From assembly GCF_000196875.2 (NCBI RefSeq), contig NC_014532.2, positions 1,240,001 to 1,304,000 of the forward strand: 64,000 bases of DNA, written 5' to 3'. A model generated the notes under the pieces. That model saw only the letters and a list, made by a program, of their open reading frames with translations, had not been told where the DNA came from and searched no databases. The translations under genes and the position numbers were made by a program. Below are positions 31,067-38,055 of this stretch, one piece after another (positions within the stretch are counted from its first letter, which is position 1; each line of letters opens with the position of its first letter). The stretch is from Halomonas elongata DSM 2581. GTDB taxonomy: Bacteria > Pseudomonadota > Gammaproteobacteria > Pseudomonadales > Halomonadaceae.

Positions 31067-31173
31067 AAAGTTTTCACCATAATGGGCCTCCTATCCGGTG
31101 TTCTTTTCATGCCAGGAAGAAAGCCATGATCCGCCGCCAAGCGCAGAGCCCGGCGGCGGGCGAAGTGGCTGGG

Positions 31174-31473
31174 TCAGGGCTGATCCAGCTTGTCAGACAC
31201 TTTCTGCTTCAGGTGCTTGATCGCTTCCTCATCGGATATGTCAGGAACAGCGATATGCAGAATGCTTAGATTCTCACCTTCAGTAGAATCGGCGCCCATC
31301 CGCATCATGTACATCTCGTCCCGATCAGCCCATAGCCGAATGGAGCGATCGACATTATCGCCTTCAGCAACAGGCCCGTCCTCTGGGGTCGCATAGATGA
31401 TATTGAAGCCCTCCAAATTCATCTCATCGAACTCTTCCGGTGAGACTGTTTTAGCGCCCGTGAACACGTTCAT
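31174..31473 (-). CDS. Hypothetical protein, opposite strand
   Basis: A 99-residue acidic protein, MNVFTGAKTVSPEEFDEMNL, GFNIIYATPEDGPVAEGDNV and ILHIAVPDISDEEAIKHLKQ. It lies on the minus strand between two plus-strand genes. Its base composition is closer to the HNH-like gene than to the methylase. It could belong with the neighbouring nuclease, but no family was recognised. Confidence 0.55.
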   Translation of the reverse strand: MNVFTGAKTVSPEEFDEMNLEGFNIIYATPEDGPVAEGDNVDRSIRLWADRDEMYMMRMGADSTEGENLSILHIAVPDISDEEAIKHLKQKVSDKLDQP

Positions 31474-31585
31474 GGCATAGCCCTCGCGCTGGCAGGAACC
31501 CTAACACTAGCCGGGCGGGCAACTCCCGTCCAATAGCCACCCAAGACCACCACCCGGTGGCCTTTTTCATGCCAAGGAGAGACGC

Positions 31586-33157
31586 ATGACCAGCCTGAAC
31601 CTGTTCGGCCACGAATTGGTGGTCGATAACTTCGCCGGCGGTGGCGGTGCCAGCGAGGGCATCGAGCAGGCCCTGGGGCGGCCGGTGGATCTCGCCATCA
31701 ACCATGACCCGACAGCCATCGCCGTGCATACCGCGAATCACCCGGACGCCGAGCACAGCGTCGCCGATGTGTGGGATGTCGACCCAGCGGAGGCCGTCCA
31801 TGGCATGCCGGTGGGGCTTGCCTGGTTCTCTCCTGACTGCCGGCATCACTCCAAGGCCAAGGGCGGGCGCCCGGTCAGCAAGAGTGTGCGGGGCCTGGCC
31901 TGGGTAGCTGCTCGATGGGCGGCAAAGGTGAAGCCGCGGGTGATTGCACTGGAGAACGTCGAGGAATTCCTCGACTGGGGCCCGCTGATGAAGGACGCCA
32001 AGGGCCGCATCGTCCCGGACCCCGCACGCAAAGGGCAGACATTCCGGGCGTTCGTCCGCGCCCTGGGCCGCCACGGCTACCAGGTGGACTGGAAAATCCT
32101 GCGCGCCTGTGACTACGGCGCTCCGACCATCCGGCGTCGGCTTTTCCTGGTTGCTCGGCGCGACGGCCTGCCCATCGTCTGGCCCAAGCCGACGCATGCC
32201 GATCCGGCCACCCCGGCCGTTCGACGGGGCAAGCTCAAGCCCTGGACCACCGCTGCCGAGTGCATCGACTGGAGCATCCCTTGCCCCTCGATATTCGACC
32301 GGCCGCGCCCGTTGGCCGACGCCACCTTGCGGCGGATCGCCAAGGGCGTGATGCGTTTCGTAGTGGAGGCCGGAGAGCCGTTCATCGTACCCATCGCCAA
32401 CTACGGCAACGGATCGGAACTGGTGAACGCAACCAGCGAGCCATTGCGCACGGTCACCGCCTGGCCGAAGGGCGGCAGCTTTGCTCTGGTGGCGCCAAGC
32501 CTGGTGCAGACCGGCTACGGGGAGCGCGCCGGACAGGCGCCGCGCACCCTCGACATACAGCGTCCGCTCGGCACCGTGGTCGCGGGTGGTCAGAAGCACG
32601 CTCTGGTCTCAGCCTTCCTAGCCAAGCACTACGGCGGCGTGGTTGGCGCCGACCTCCGCAAGCCACTGCCGACGATCACCGCGACCGACCACAATGCCCC
32701 GGTAGCCGTGAGCCTGCTGAACCTCAAGGGCAGCGAGCGCGGTGGTCGAGATCCGCGGCATCCCATACCCACTGTCTGCGCCGGCGGCACTCACGCCGCG
32801 GCGGTGGCCGCCTTCCTGGTGAAGTACTACGGGAGAGGCATCGGTCAGGAGTGCAGTGATCCGCTGCACACCATGCCCACCCGCGACCGCTTTGGCTTGG
32901 TCACCGTCACGATCGAGGGCGAGCAATACGCCATCGTCGACATCGGCATGCGCATGCTCCAGCCCCATGAACTCGCCGCCGCCCAGGGCTTCCCCGATGG
33001 CTACCAATTCGCCGAGGCAGGCGGTCGCGCTGTGCCCAAGTACCAGCAGGTGCGCCTGATCGGCAACAGCGTCTGCCCACCGCTGGCCCGCGCCATCGTC
33101 GAGGCCAACTTCACGCACGAGCGTCAATACATGCCGGCACCCAAGGAGGCTGCATGA
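31586..33157 (+). CDS. DNA cytosine-C5 methyltransferase
   Basis: A 523-residue C5 methylase. Motif I DNFAGGGGASEGIEQAL near residue 15, motif IV FSPDCRHHSKAKGG with catalytic Cys (PDC in place of the usual PCQ), motif VI ALENVEEF, motif VIII IRRRLFLVA and motif X LIGNSVCPPLARAI near the C-terminus. The target-recognition region has four degenerate repeats of a P-L-x-T-[VI] ... FLxKxYG unit. It most likely protects phage DNA from host restriction. AAGGAGAG before the ATG. Confidence 0.92.
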   Translation: MTSLNLFGHELVVDNFAGGGGASEGIEQALGRPVDLAINHDPTAIAVHTANHPDAEHSVADVWDVDPAEAVHGMPVGLAWFSPDCRHHSKAKGGRPVSKSVRGLAWVAARWAAKVKPRVIALENVEEFLDWGPLMKDAKGRIVPDPARKGQTFRAFVRALGRHGYQVDWKILRACDYGAPTIRRRLFLVARRDGLPIVWPKPTHADPATPAVRRGKLKPWTTAAECIDWSIPCPSIFDRPRPLADATLRRIAKGVMRFVVEAGEPFIVPIANYGNGSELVNATSEPLRTVTAWPKGGSFALVAPSLVQTGYGERAGQAPRTLDIQRPLGTVVAGGQKHALVSAFLAKHYGGVVGADLRKPLPTITATDHNAPVAVSLLNLKGSERGGRDPRHPIPTVCAGGTHAAAVAAFLVKYYGRGIGQECSDPLHTMPTRDRFGLVTVTIEGEQYAIVDIGMRMLQPHELAAAQGFPDGYQFAEAGGRAVPKYQQVRLIGNSVCPPLARAIVEANFTHERQYMPAPKEAA

Positions 33158-33429
33158 CCACATCATTCAGACCATCCCTAGCCCCGGTCCACCCACCGGG
33201 CTGCCGCGCCCGGCTCAATACGCGCTATCAGCTCGAGATGCTGCGCTGGCGACTGCCGATGCCGTTCACGATGCCGGACCTCAGCCGCTGCATTGCCAGC
33301 CGAGGCGGTCAAGCCGAGCGTCACTCGGCTGTGTTGGCCGAGGCGACGATCCGAGACTGGATCAGGAAAGGCTATATCGCGACCGCCGGCCAGATCGGCG
33401 GGCTTCCGAGCTACAGGAGGACATCATGA
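33154..33429 (+). CDS. Hypothetical protein with winged-helix-like C-terminus
   Basis: A 91-residue basic protein overlapping the methylase stop by 4 bp. The C-terminal EATIRDWIRKGYIATAGQIG followed by GLPSYRR resembles a small winged helix that could bind DNA. Unknown function. Confidence 0.6.
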   Translation: MTTSFRPSLAPVHPPGCRARLNTRYQLEMLRWRLPMPFTMPDLSRCIASRGGQAERHSAVLAEATIRDWIRKGYIATAGQIGGLPSYRRTS

Positions 33430-33890
33430 GCATCGATCCCGAACAACTGCTGAAGCTGGCCAAAGATCGCCACGGCCCCGCCGGCGTCACCCTGGGCTGG
33501 CCGATGGTCATCAATATCGTCGACGAGCTGCGGAGGTTGCAGTGGGAGCGCGAGGCGCTGGCGTCTCTGGCAACAGAGCGAGCCCAATTCATTCTGAACG
33601 CCGTTGAGCTTGGCTATTGCCAACTGCCGGACAGCGACACGCCGGACAGCGCGCACGACACATACGAAAGGTGCAAGCTGGCGGATAGCGAGTCCGTCGC
33701 CTGTCAGGATGCTGCTATCAGAGCAGAGGGGGCGCGATTGGCAGCAAATGCCGTCCGCGGCCTAACAGAAGTCAACCGGCATCGCGTCGCTGATTACCTG
33801 GAGAAATTCGCTGATGAGTTGCGCTGCCAATCCGAGGAGGCCCCATGCTCATCTACATCGCCATCGGCATCCCCATCGGTGTCGTGCTGA
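33426..33890 (+). CDS. Hypothetical protein
   Basis: A 154-residue protein. MSIDPEQLLKLAKDRHGPAG and ELRRLQWEREALASLATERA are followed by a helical segment LAANAVRGLTEVNRHRVADY; such sequences recall Ea22-like phage accessory proteins. The last residues are out of the ordinary (Ser/Pro/Cys-rich) because a second gene starts within them at 33845. Unknown role. Confidence 0.6.
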   Translation: MSIDPEQLLKLAKDRHGPAGVTLGWPMVINIVDELRRLQWEREALASLATERAQFILNAVELGYCQLPDSDTPDSAHDTYERCKLADSESVACQDAAIRAEGARLAANAVRGLTEVNRHRVADYLEKFADELRCQSEEAPCSSTSPSASPSVSC

Positions 33891-33961
33891 CGCTGGGAGC
33901 GGAGTGGGCGCTGTTCGCAGCAGGCGCCCGGAAGATGAATAGCAGAGGGGAGGAGGAGTGA
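33845..33961 (+). CDS. 38-residue membrane peptide
   Basis: ATG at 33845 with GAGGAGG 4 nt upstream. MLIYIAIGIPIGVVLTLGAE followed by WALFAAGARKM gives one membrane span with a charged C-terminus. It overlaps the 3' end of the preceding gene and ends in TGATG, coupling it to the next. Confidence 0.55.
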   Translation: MLIYIAIGIPIGVVLTLGAEWALFAAGARKMNSRGEEE

Positions 33962-34356
33962 TGGACGCCAAGCAGGACCATGAGCGAATGTGCGCCGCCT
34001 TCGATGAGTGGGTTAAGGACGAGAACACGCACTGGCTCAGCGAACACGATGCCGCCTACCAGGGATTCATGGCGGCATGGGAGATGCGTTCGGATGAGAT
34101 GGCGGGCCTACGCGAAACCGCCCGCCTGGCAGAGCGCTTCGCCCGGGCCAAGGGTCGATACCATAGCGAGCATTCCTCGTGCGATCTCATGGAGCGCTTT
34201 GGTGTTCCGTGCGTGAGGCCGGGTGATGAGCCGGAGATGGTCAAGTGCGCTTGCGGCGATACGTACCCGCCGGACAGCTACGGCGCCGGCTTCATGGCCG
34301 CCAATGGCGGGGTCTGCGAGAACTGCGACATGATGAATGGAGGTGGCAATGGCTAG
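33961..34356 (+). CDS. Hypothetical protein with C-terminal zinc motif
   Basis: A 131-residue protein. The N-terminal half (AAFDEWVKDENTHWLSEHDA) resembles a common phage accessory repeat with DEW.....W, and the C-terminal part has CACGDTYPPDSY and CENCDMM, a four-Cys zinc site. ATG 33961 follows AGGAGGAG. It overlaps both adjacent membrane-peptide genes. Unknown function. Confidence 0.62.
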   Translation: MDAKQDHERMCAAFDEWVKDENTHWLSEHDAAYQGFMAAWEMRSDEMAGLRETARLAERFARAKGRYHSEHSSCDLMERFGVPCVRPGDEPEMVKCACGDTYPPDSYGAGFMAANGGVCENCDMMNGGGNG

Positions 34357-34516
34357 CGTGAAGCTGATCGCGAACTACGTGGCCGTGGCGCTATCTTGTG
34401 TCGCGGCCTTTTTGTTCATGGGCGGTTACGGGGTATGGGATTGGACGCTACTGATCGGTACATTTGCCGTGATGAAGTTGGCCGGATGGAGTGACTGGCC
34501 CTGGGGGCAAGGATGA
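34349..34516 (+). CDS. 55-residue two-span membrane protein
   Basis: ATG at 34349 with GGAGGTGGCA upstream. VAVALSCVAAFLFMGGYGVW and WTLLIGTFAVMKLAGW are two likely membrane spans. It overlaps the preceding gene by 8 bp and the next by 4. Unknown role. Confidence 0.55.
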   Translation: MASVKLIANYVAVALSCVAAFLFMGGYGVWDWTLLIGTFAVMKLAGWSDWPWGQG

Positions 34517-34692
34517 GGGTGATTCAACAAGCAGCACTGAGCATAGCCGCCGCGGTCTTGGCGTGGGCGATCTTCGGGTTCATTGCTTGGCAATGGGATG
34601 CCTCTGAGTGGGCAGGATTTACAAGAGCGCTGGCGGCTGGATTCTGGATAGTCAGTACGATTCTGATTGTGAATGGGTCGAGGTGGCCATGA
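34513..34692 (+). CDS. 59-residue two-span membrane protein
   Basis: ATG at 34513 overlaps the previous stop (ATGA). The peptide has two hydrophobic stretches (LSIAAAVLAWAIFGFIAWQW and LAAGFWIVSTILIVNG). It ends in an ATGA overlap with the HD-hydrolase gene, so translation is probably coupled. Unknown role. Confidence 0.55.
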   Translation: MRVIQQAALSIAAAVLAWAIFGFIAWQWDASEWAGFTRALAAGFWIVSTILIVNGSRWP

Positions 34693-35234
34693 CTGATCTG
34701 ATAACTCGCGCAGCGATCTACAGCCGAGCCGCGCACCAAGCTGTGGGGCAGCGCCGCAAGTACACCGACGAGCCTTATCACCTACATCCGGCCGCGGTAG
34801 CCACGACGGTGGAAAGTGTTGGTGGAACCACGGCCATGATCGCAGCAGCTTATCTCCACGATGTCGTGGAAGACACGCATGTCACGTTCAGAGCTCTTGC
34901 GCACGAATTTGGCCCGGCGGTGGCCGACTACGTCTACGAACTGACGGATCAGTTCACCGATCCTGCCCAAGGCAACCGGGCACACCGCAAAGCAATGGAG
35001 CGCGATCGGTTGGTCCGGATCAGCCCTGAAGCTCAGACCATCAAGTTGGCCGACTTGATCGACAACACGATGAGCATTGTGGAGCGCGATCCTGACTTTG
35101 CCAGGGTCTACATGGCGGAGAAACGGGAGTTGCTGAGAGTGATGCGGGCTGGTAACGAACACTTGCTCCGGATAGCTGACGCATCCGTCGCTACCTACTA
35201 CGGGAGGCGTGATGCAGAAGCCTCGGATGCGTGA
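34689..35234 (+). CDS. RSH-type HD hydrolase, (p)ppGpp hydrolase-like
   Basis: A 181-residue HD-domain protein whose motifs match the hydrolase half of RelA/SpoT proteins: QRRKYTDEPYHLHPAAVA (first His), AAAYLHDVVEDT (HD pair), FGPAVADYVYELTDQF and IKLADLIDNT (last Asp). No synthetase domain. Single-domain forms like this (small alarmone hydrolases, Mesh1-like) remove ppGpp or related nucleotides. Start at 34689 fixed by ATGA coupling. A phage may use it to keep growth permissive or to counter alarmone toxins; inference. Confidence 0.85.
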   Translation: MTDLITRAAIYSRAAHQAVGQRRKYTDEPYHLHPAAVATTVESVGGTTAMIAAAYLHDVVEDTHVTFRALAHEFGPAVADYVYELTDQFTDPAQGNRAHRKAMERDRLVRISPEAQTIKLADLIDNTMSIVERDPDFARVYMAEKRELLRVMRAGNEHLLRIADASVATYYGRRDAEASDA

Positions 35235-35258
35235 GCAGCGCAGCGATACCCGATAACA

Positions 35259-35282
35259 GCCGCCACCAGGGCGGCATTTTTG
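35259..35282 (+). terminator. Intrinsic terminator
   Basis: GCCGCC/GGCGGC perfect 6-bp stem around ACCAG, followed by ATTTTTG. Confidence 0.82.
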
Positions 35283-35297
35283 TATCTGGAGGTAGGG

Positions 35298-35840
35298 ATG
35301 GAGATTCCAGACGAAGCCGTGGAGCGCTTCCATACCAAGTACCGGCTGAATCCCGCGACGGGCTGTTGGGAATGGACCGATGCGCTCAGTTCGCGCGGCG
35401 GCTACGGGCGGCTCAAGGTCGGCAGGGTGGCAGTCCGGGCTCATCGGGCATCGTATCTGATCCATAAAGGCCCGATCCCCGAGGGCCTGGTGGTCTGTCA
35501 CACCTGCGACAACCCGGCCTGCGTCAATCCTGACCACCTCTGGCTGGGCACCCATATGGACAACACGCAGGACATGATGACCAAGGGTCGCGGCAAGTTC
35601 CCGGGGCACAAGGGCGAGATCAACCCGCGTGCCATCCTGACGCGCCGCAAGGTCGAGAAGATCATCCAGCGAATCACGGAAGGGCAGACCAACAAGCGGA
35701 TTGCCATCGAGTTTGGCGTCTCGCACGCCACGGTCAGCCTGATCCGACGCGGGAGGATATGGACCGACGTGCCACGACCCGACGATCCAGCGTTTGCCCA
35801 CTACGCAGCACTCAAGGCCGCCAACAAGGCGGCCTCTTAG
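35298..35840 (+). CDS. HNH endonuclease with helix-turn-helix
   Basis: A 180-residue protein of the HNH_3 type: PATGCWEWTDALSSRGGYGR, AHRASYLIHKGPIPEGLVVC, CHTCDNPACVNPDHLWLGTH (the HNH/Cys core). The C-terminal part has an HTH (EGQTNKRIAIEFGVSHATVS). Such free-standing nucleases are typical homing enzymes in phages. GGAGGTAGGG precedes ATG 35298. It follows a terminator and lies next to the integration genes, so it may be an inserted mobile gene. Confidence 0.85.
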   Translation: MEIPDEAVERFHTKYRLNPATGCWEWTDALSSRGGYGRLKVGRVAVRAHRASYLIHKGPIPEGLVVCHTCDNPACVNPDHLWLGTHMDNTQDMMTKGRGKFPGHKGEINPRAILTRRKVEKIIQRITEGQTNKRIAIEFGVSHATVSLIRRGRIWTDVPRPDDPAFAHYAALKAANKAAS

Positions 35841-35856
35841 TTTCCGGGAGGTCGAT

Positions 35857-36081
35857 ATGGAGCTGGTACTATCACGCAAGGAGGTGAGGGAGCTGACAGG
35901 CTGCGCCCAGCGTGCCAGGCAGCGACAGCACCTCGACGCCATGGGAATCCCTTACGTGGTGAGGGCGGACGGCTGGCCGGTCATTGACCGGCAGGCCTAC
36001 CATCAAGCAATGGGATGCGAGGCGGCGAACGACGCCGGACACCCGAAAGCAGTGTTGAACCTGGAGGCCTTGGACGGATGA
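35857..36081 (+). CDS. DUF4224 protein, probable integrase partner
   Basis: A 74-residue protein: SRKEVRELTGCAQRARQRQH and GIPYVVRADGWPVIDRQAYH. DUF4224 proteins are coded just before phage tyrosine integrases and have a MerR/excisionase-like fold; a role in excision direction is likely but not proved. GGGAGGT supports ATG 35857. Its stop overlaps the integrase start (ATGA). Confidence 0.78.
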   Translation: MELVLSRKEVRELTGCAQRARQRQHLDAMGIPYVVRADGWPVIDRQAYHQAMGCEAANDAGHPKAVLNLEALDG

Positions 36082-37088
36082 GCAAGCTCCCCTCGCGCTG
36101 GGCGTGGAAGCATGGCGCGTACTATTACCGCCCGCGTCAGCACGAGCGGGCCGCCTTCGACAACAAAAGCTGGTTCCGCCTGGGCGAGAGTTATACTGAG
36201 GCCCTGCGCGCCTTTGCGGATCGCATGGACATTCAGACGGGCGACAAGCTGGAGGAGCTGATCGATCGCTACACGGTCGAGGTACTGCCGACGCTGAGTT
36301 ATAGCGCCCAGAACAACTACCGGCAGAGCCTGAGAAGGCTGCGCCCGACCATGGGTTCGAACCCCGTGGCAGTGATCGTGCCGCGACTGGTCTACCAGTA
36401 CATGGACGAGGTGCAGCGCCGTAAGTCGATGCATCTGGCGAACCAGGACTTGAAGGTGCTGAATCGCGTGCTCGATTTCGCCGTCCGGTGGGGCGTCATC
36501 GATCGCCATCCCATCAAGGGGCTGGTGAAAGCCTATGGGAAGCGAGACGGACTTCGGAAAGGGCGGGACAGATACGTTGAGGACTGGGAGCTGGCAGCGT
36601 GGCAGACTGTAGCGACGCGGCAACAGCGGGCGTTCGCGGCCATCATCCTGCTGACCGGCATCCGCAAGTCGGATTGCCTGCGGCTGATGGAGAACCATGT
36701 GGGCGAGAATACGCTGACGGTGCAGGTGGCCAAGACAGGCAATAGTATCGACTTCGTTCTGACCGACGCACTGCGTGCCGCCATCGCCGAGGCGAGATCC
36801 TGCAAACCCAAGCTGTCGCTTTACCTGCTTCCGAACCGTCGAGGCCGCTGCTATGTCAATGAAGACGGTCTGACCCAGACCTGGGACGGCAGGTGGCGGG
36901 CCACCATGGACAAGGCGCTGGAAGCGACGGATCTTGAGCATGCCTTTACGCAGCATGACCTGCGGGCGAAAGTGGGATCGGATGCCGAGAATGACGCCAG
37001 GGCGCAAGAATTGCTCGACCATACGAGCGTGGCTGTTACCCGTCAGCATTACCGGCGGAAGCGCCAAGCGATCAAGCCAGTGAAGTAG
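36078..37088 (+). CDS. int: Tyrosine-type phage integrase
   Basis: A 336-residue tyrosine recombinase. N-terminal arm-binding part begins with basic KLPSRWAWKHGAYYYRPRQH; the core-binding domain covers about 60-150. Catalytic residues: Arg in LTGIRKSDCLRL, Lys in VAKTGNSIDF, HxxR in QHDLRAKVGSDAE, His in LLDHTSVAVT, and Tyr in RQHYRRKR. The start overlaps the DUF4224 stop. It integrates and excises the prophage at an att site close to its 3' end. Confidence 0.93.
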   Translation: MSKLPSRWAWKHGAYYYRPRQHERAAFDNKSWFRLGESYTEALRAFADRMDIQTGDKLEELIDRYTVEVLPTLSYSAQNNYRQSLRRLRPTMGSNPVAVIVPRLVYQYMDEVQRRKSMHLANQDLKVLNRVLDFAVRWGVIDRHPIKGLVKAYGKRDGLRKGRDRYVEDWELAAWQTVATRQQRAFAAIILLTGIRKSDCLRLMENHVGENTLTVQVAKTGNSIDFVLTDALRAAIAEARSCKPKLSLYLLPNRRGRCYVNEDGLTQTWDGRWRATMDKALEATDLEHAFTQHDLRAKVGSDAENDARAQELLDHTSVAVTRQHYRRKRQAIKPVK

Positions 37089-37093
37089 AGATT

Positions 37094-37121
37094 GTGAGAC
37101 ACCTTGCATATCGTGAGACAC
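37094..37121 (+). repeat. Direct repeats next to int, candidate attachment region
   Basis: GTGAGACAC occurs at 37094-37102 and 37113-37121, 19 bp apart, just after the int stop. These may be integrase-binding sites at attR. The core cannot be fixed because the other prophage end is outside the window. Confidence 0.4.
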
Positions 37122-37173
37122 AGGATGACGCAAATGTCGGAATTCAAAGGATTATTCGAAGGCGAGGTGTTCC

Positions 37174-37956
37174 ATGTGTGAACTGCTCGGCATGAGCGCC
37201 AATGTGCCCACCGACATCTGTTTCAGTTTCTCCGGATTCCTGCATCGCGGCGGCGGCACCGGGCCGCATCGCGATGGCTGGGGCATCGCCTTCTACGAAG
37301 CCGGTGGTTATCGCGATTTCCGCGATCCCCATCCGTCGGTCGACTCGCCGATCGCGCGCTTGATCTGTGACTATCCGATCAAGTCCCATGTCGTCATCAG
37401 CCACATCCGTCAGGCCAACGTCGGGCAGGTGCGGCTGGCCAACACCCATCCCTTCACCCGCGAGATGTGGGGGCGCCCATGGTGCTATGCCCACAATGGC
37501 CAGCTCAGTCACGAGTGGAAGCAGTTGCCGCTGTCGTTCTATCAGCCCGTGGGCGACACCGACAGCGAACATGCCTTCTGCTGGCTGATGGGCGAGCTGC
37601 GTCGCGCCTTCCCCGAGCCGCCGACGGATCGGGACGCCCTGTGGCGTTACCTGCATGAGCTGTGCGAGCACCTGCGGACGTTCGGTGTCTTCAATCTGCT
37701 GCTGGCCGATGGCGAGTCTCTCTACACCTACTGCTCGACCAAGCTGGCGCACATCACCCGGCGGGCGCCCTTCGGCCGGGCGAGCCTTTCCGATGCCGAA
37801 CTGGCAGTGAACTTCGCCGAGCACACCACGCCCAACGATGTAGTGTCGATCATCGCCACCGAACCGCTCACCGACAATGAGGACTGGGTACGCATGGAAC
37901 CCGGCGAGTTGCTGGTCTGGCGCGATGGCGAGATTCAGGGTCGCTATCAAACGTAA
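37174..37956 (+). CDS. Class II glutamine amidotransferase (YafJ-like)
   Basis: A 260-residue Ntn-hydrolase-type glutaminase. Catalytic Cys is residue 2 after Met (MCELLGMSANVPTD). HRDGWGIAFYEAGGY, SHIRQANVGQVRLANTHPF and WCYAHNGQLS are the substrate-binding loops. No synthetase domain is fused, so the acceptor is unknown. It is the first chromosomal gene beyond the prophage and looks complete. Confidence 0.88.
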   Translation: MCELLGMSANVPTDICFSFSGFLHRGGGTGPHRDGWGIAFYEAGGYRDFRDPHPSVDSPIARLICDYPIKSHVVISHIRQANVGQVRLANTHPFTREMWGRPWCYAHNGQLSHEWKQLPLSFYQPVGDTDSEHAFCWLMGELRRAFPEPPTDRDALWRYLHELCEHLRTFGVFNLLLADGESLYTYCSTKLAHITRRAPFGRASLSDAELAVNFAEHTTPNDVVSIIATEPLTDNEDWVRMEPGELLVWRDGEIQGRYQT

Positions 37957-38018
37957 GTTTCAATCGTCTGTTTTACTGCCGGTTCATGCTGGTATAGGGT
38001 AGTCCCAGAATAACAAAG

Positions 38019-38036
38019 GCCGACCCCAGGGTCGGC
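38019..38036. terminator. GC-rich hairpin between amidotransferase and fadD
   Basis: GCCGACCC and GGGTCGGC pair around CA. No T-tract on the plus strand; the minus side reads CTTTGTT. A weak terminator or 5'-leader hairpin of fadD. Confidence 0.4.
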
Positions 38037-38055
38037 GCGAATCGTGGAGAACGCC

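Larger units (their letters stand above)
1..37150. mobile_element. Lambda-like (siphovirus-type) prophage, left end outside window
   Basis: The block has lambda gene order: integrase at the right end, a plus-strand early-left operon, CI immunity region, divergent cro, replication genes, nin-like genes, Q-like gene, lysis genes, terminase, head and tail genes. Small tail proteins, a tail-tube protein, a G/GT frameshift pair and a tape measure indicate a long non-contractile tail. The right boundary lies between the integrase stop (37088) and the host amidotransferase start (37174), so 37150 is approximate. The left boundary is off the window. No transposase or inactivated core gene was seen, so the prophage looks potentially intact. 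Confidence 0.93.

Noticed and set aside
34782..37133. Long minus-strand ORFs (34782-35942, 36003-37133) over the HD hydrolase, HNH and integrase genes
   Set aside because: Opposite strand of clearly functional genes with conserved motifs; the antisense products lack domain character.
37089..37173. tRNA gene as attachment site
   Set aside because: No cloverleaf or CCA-type end found in the interval.
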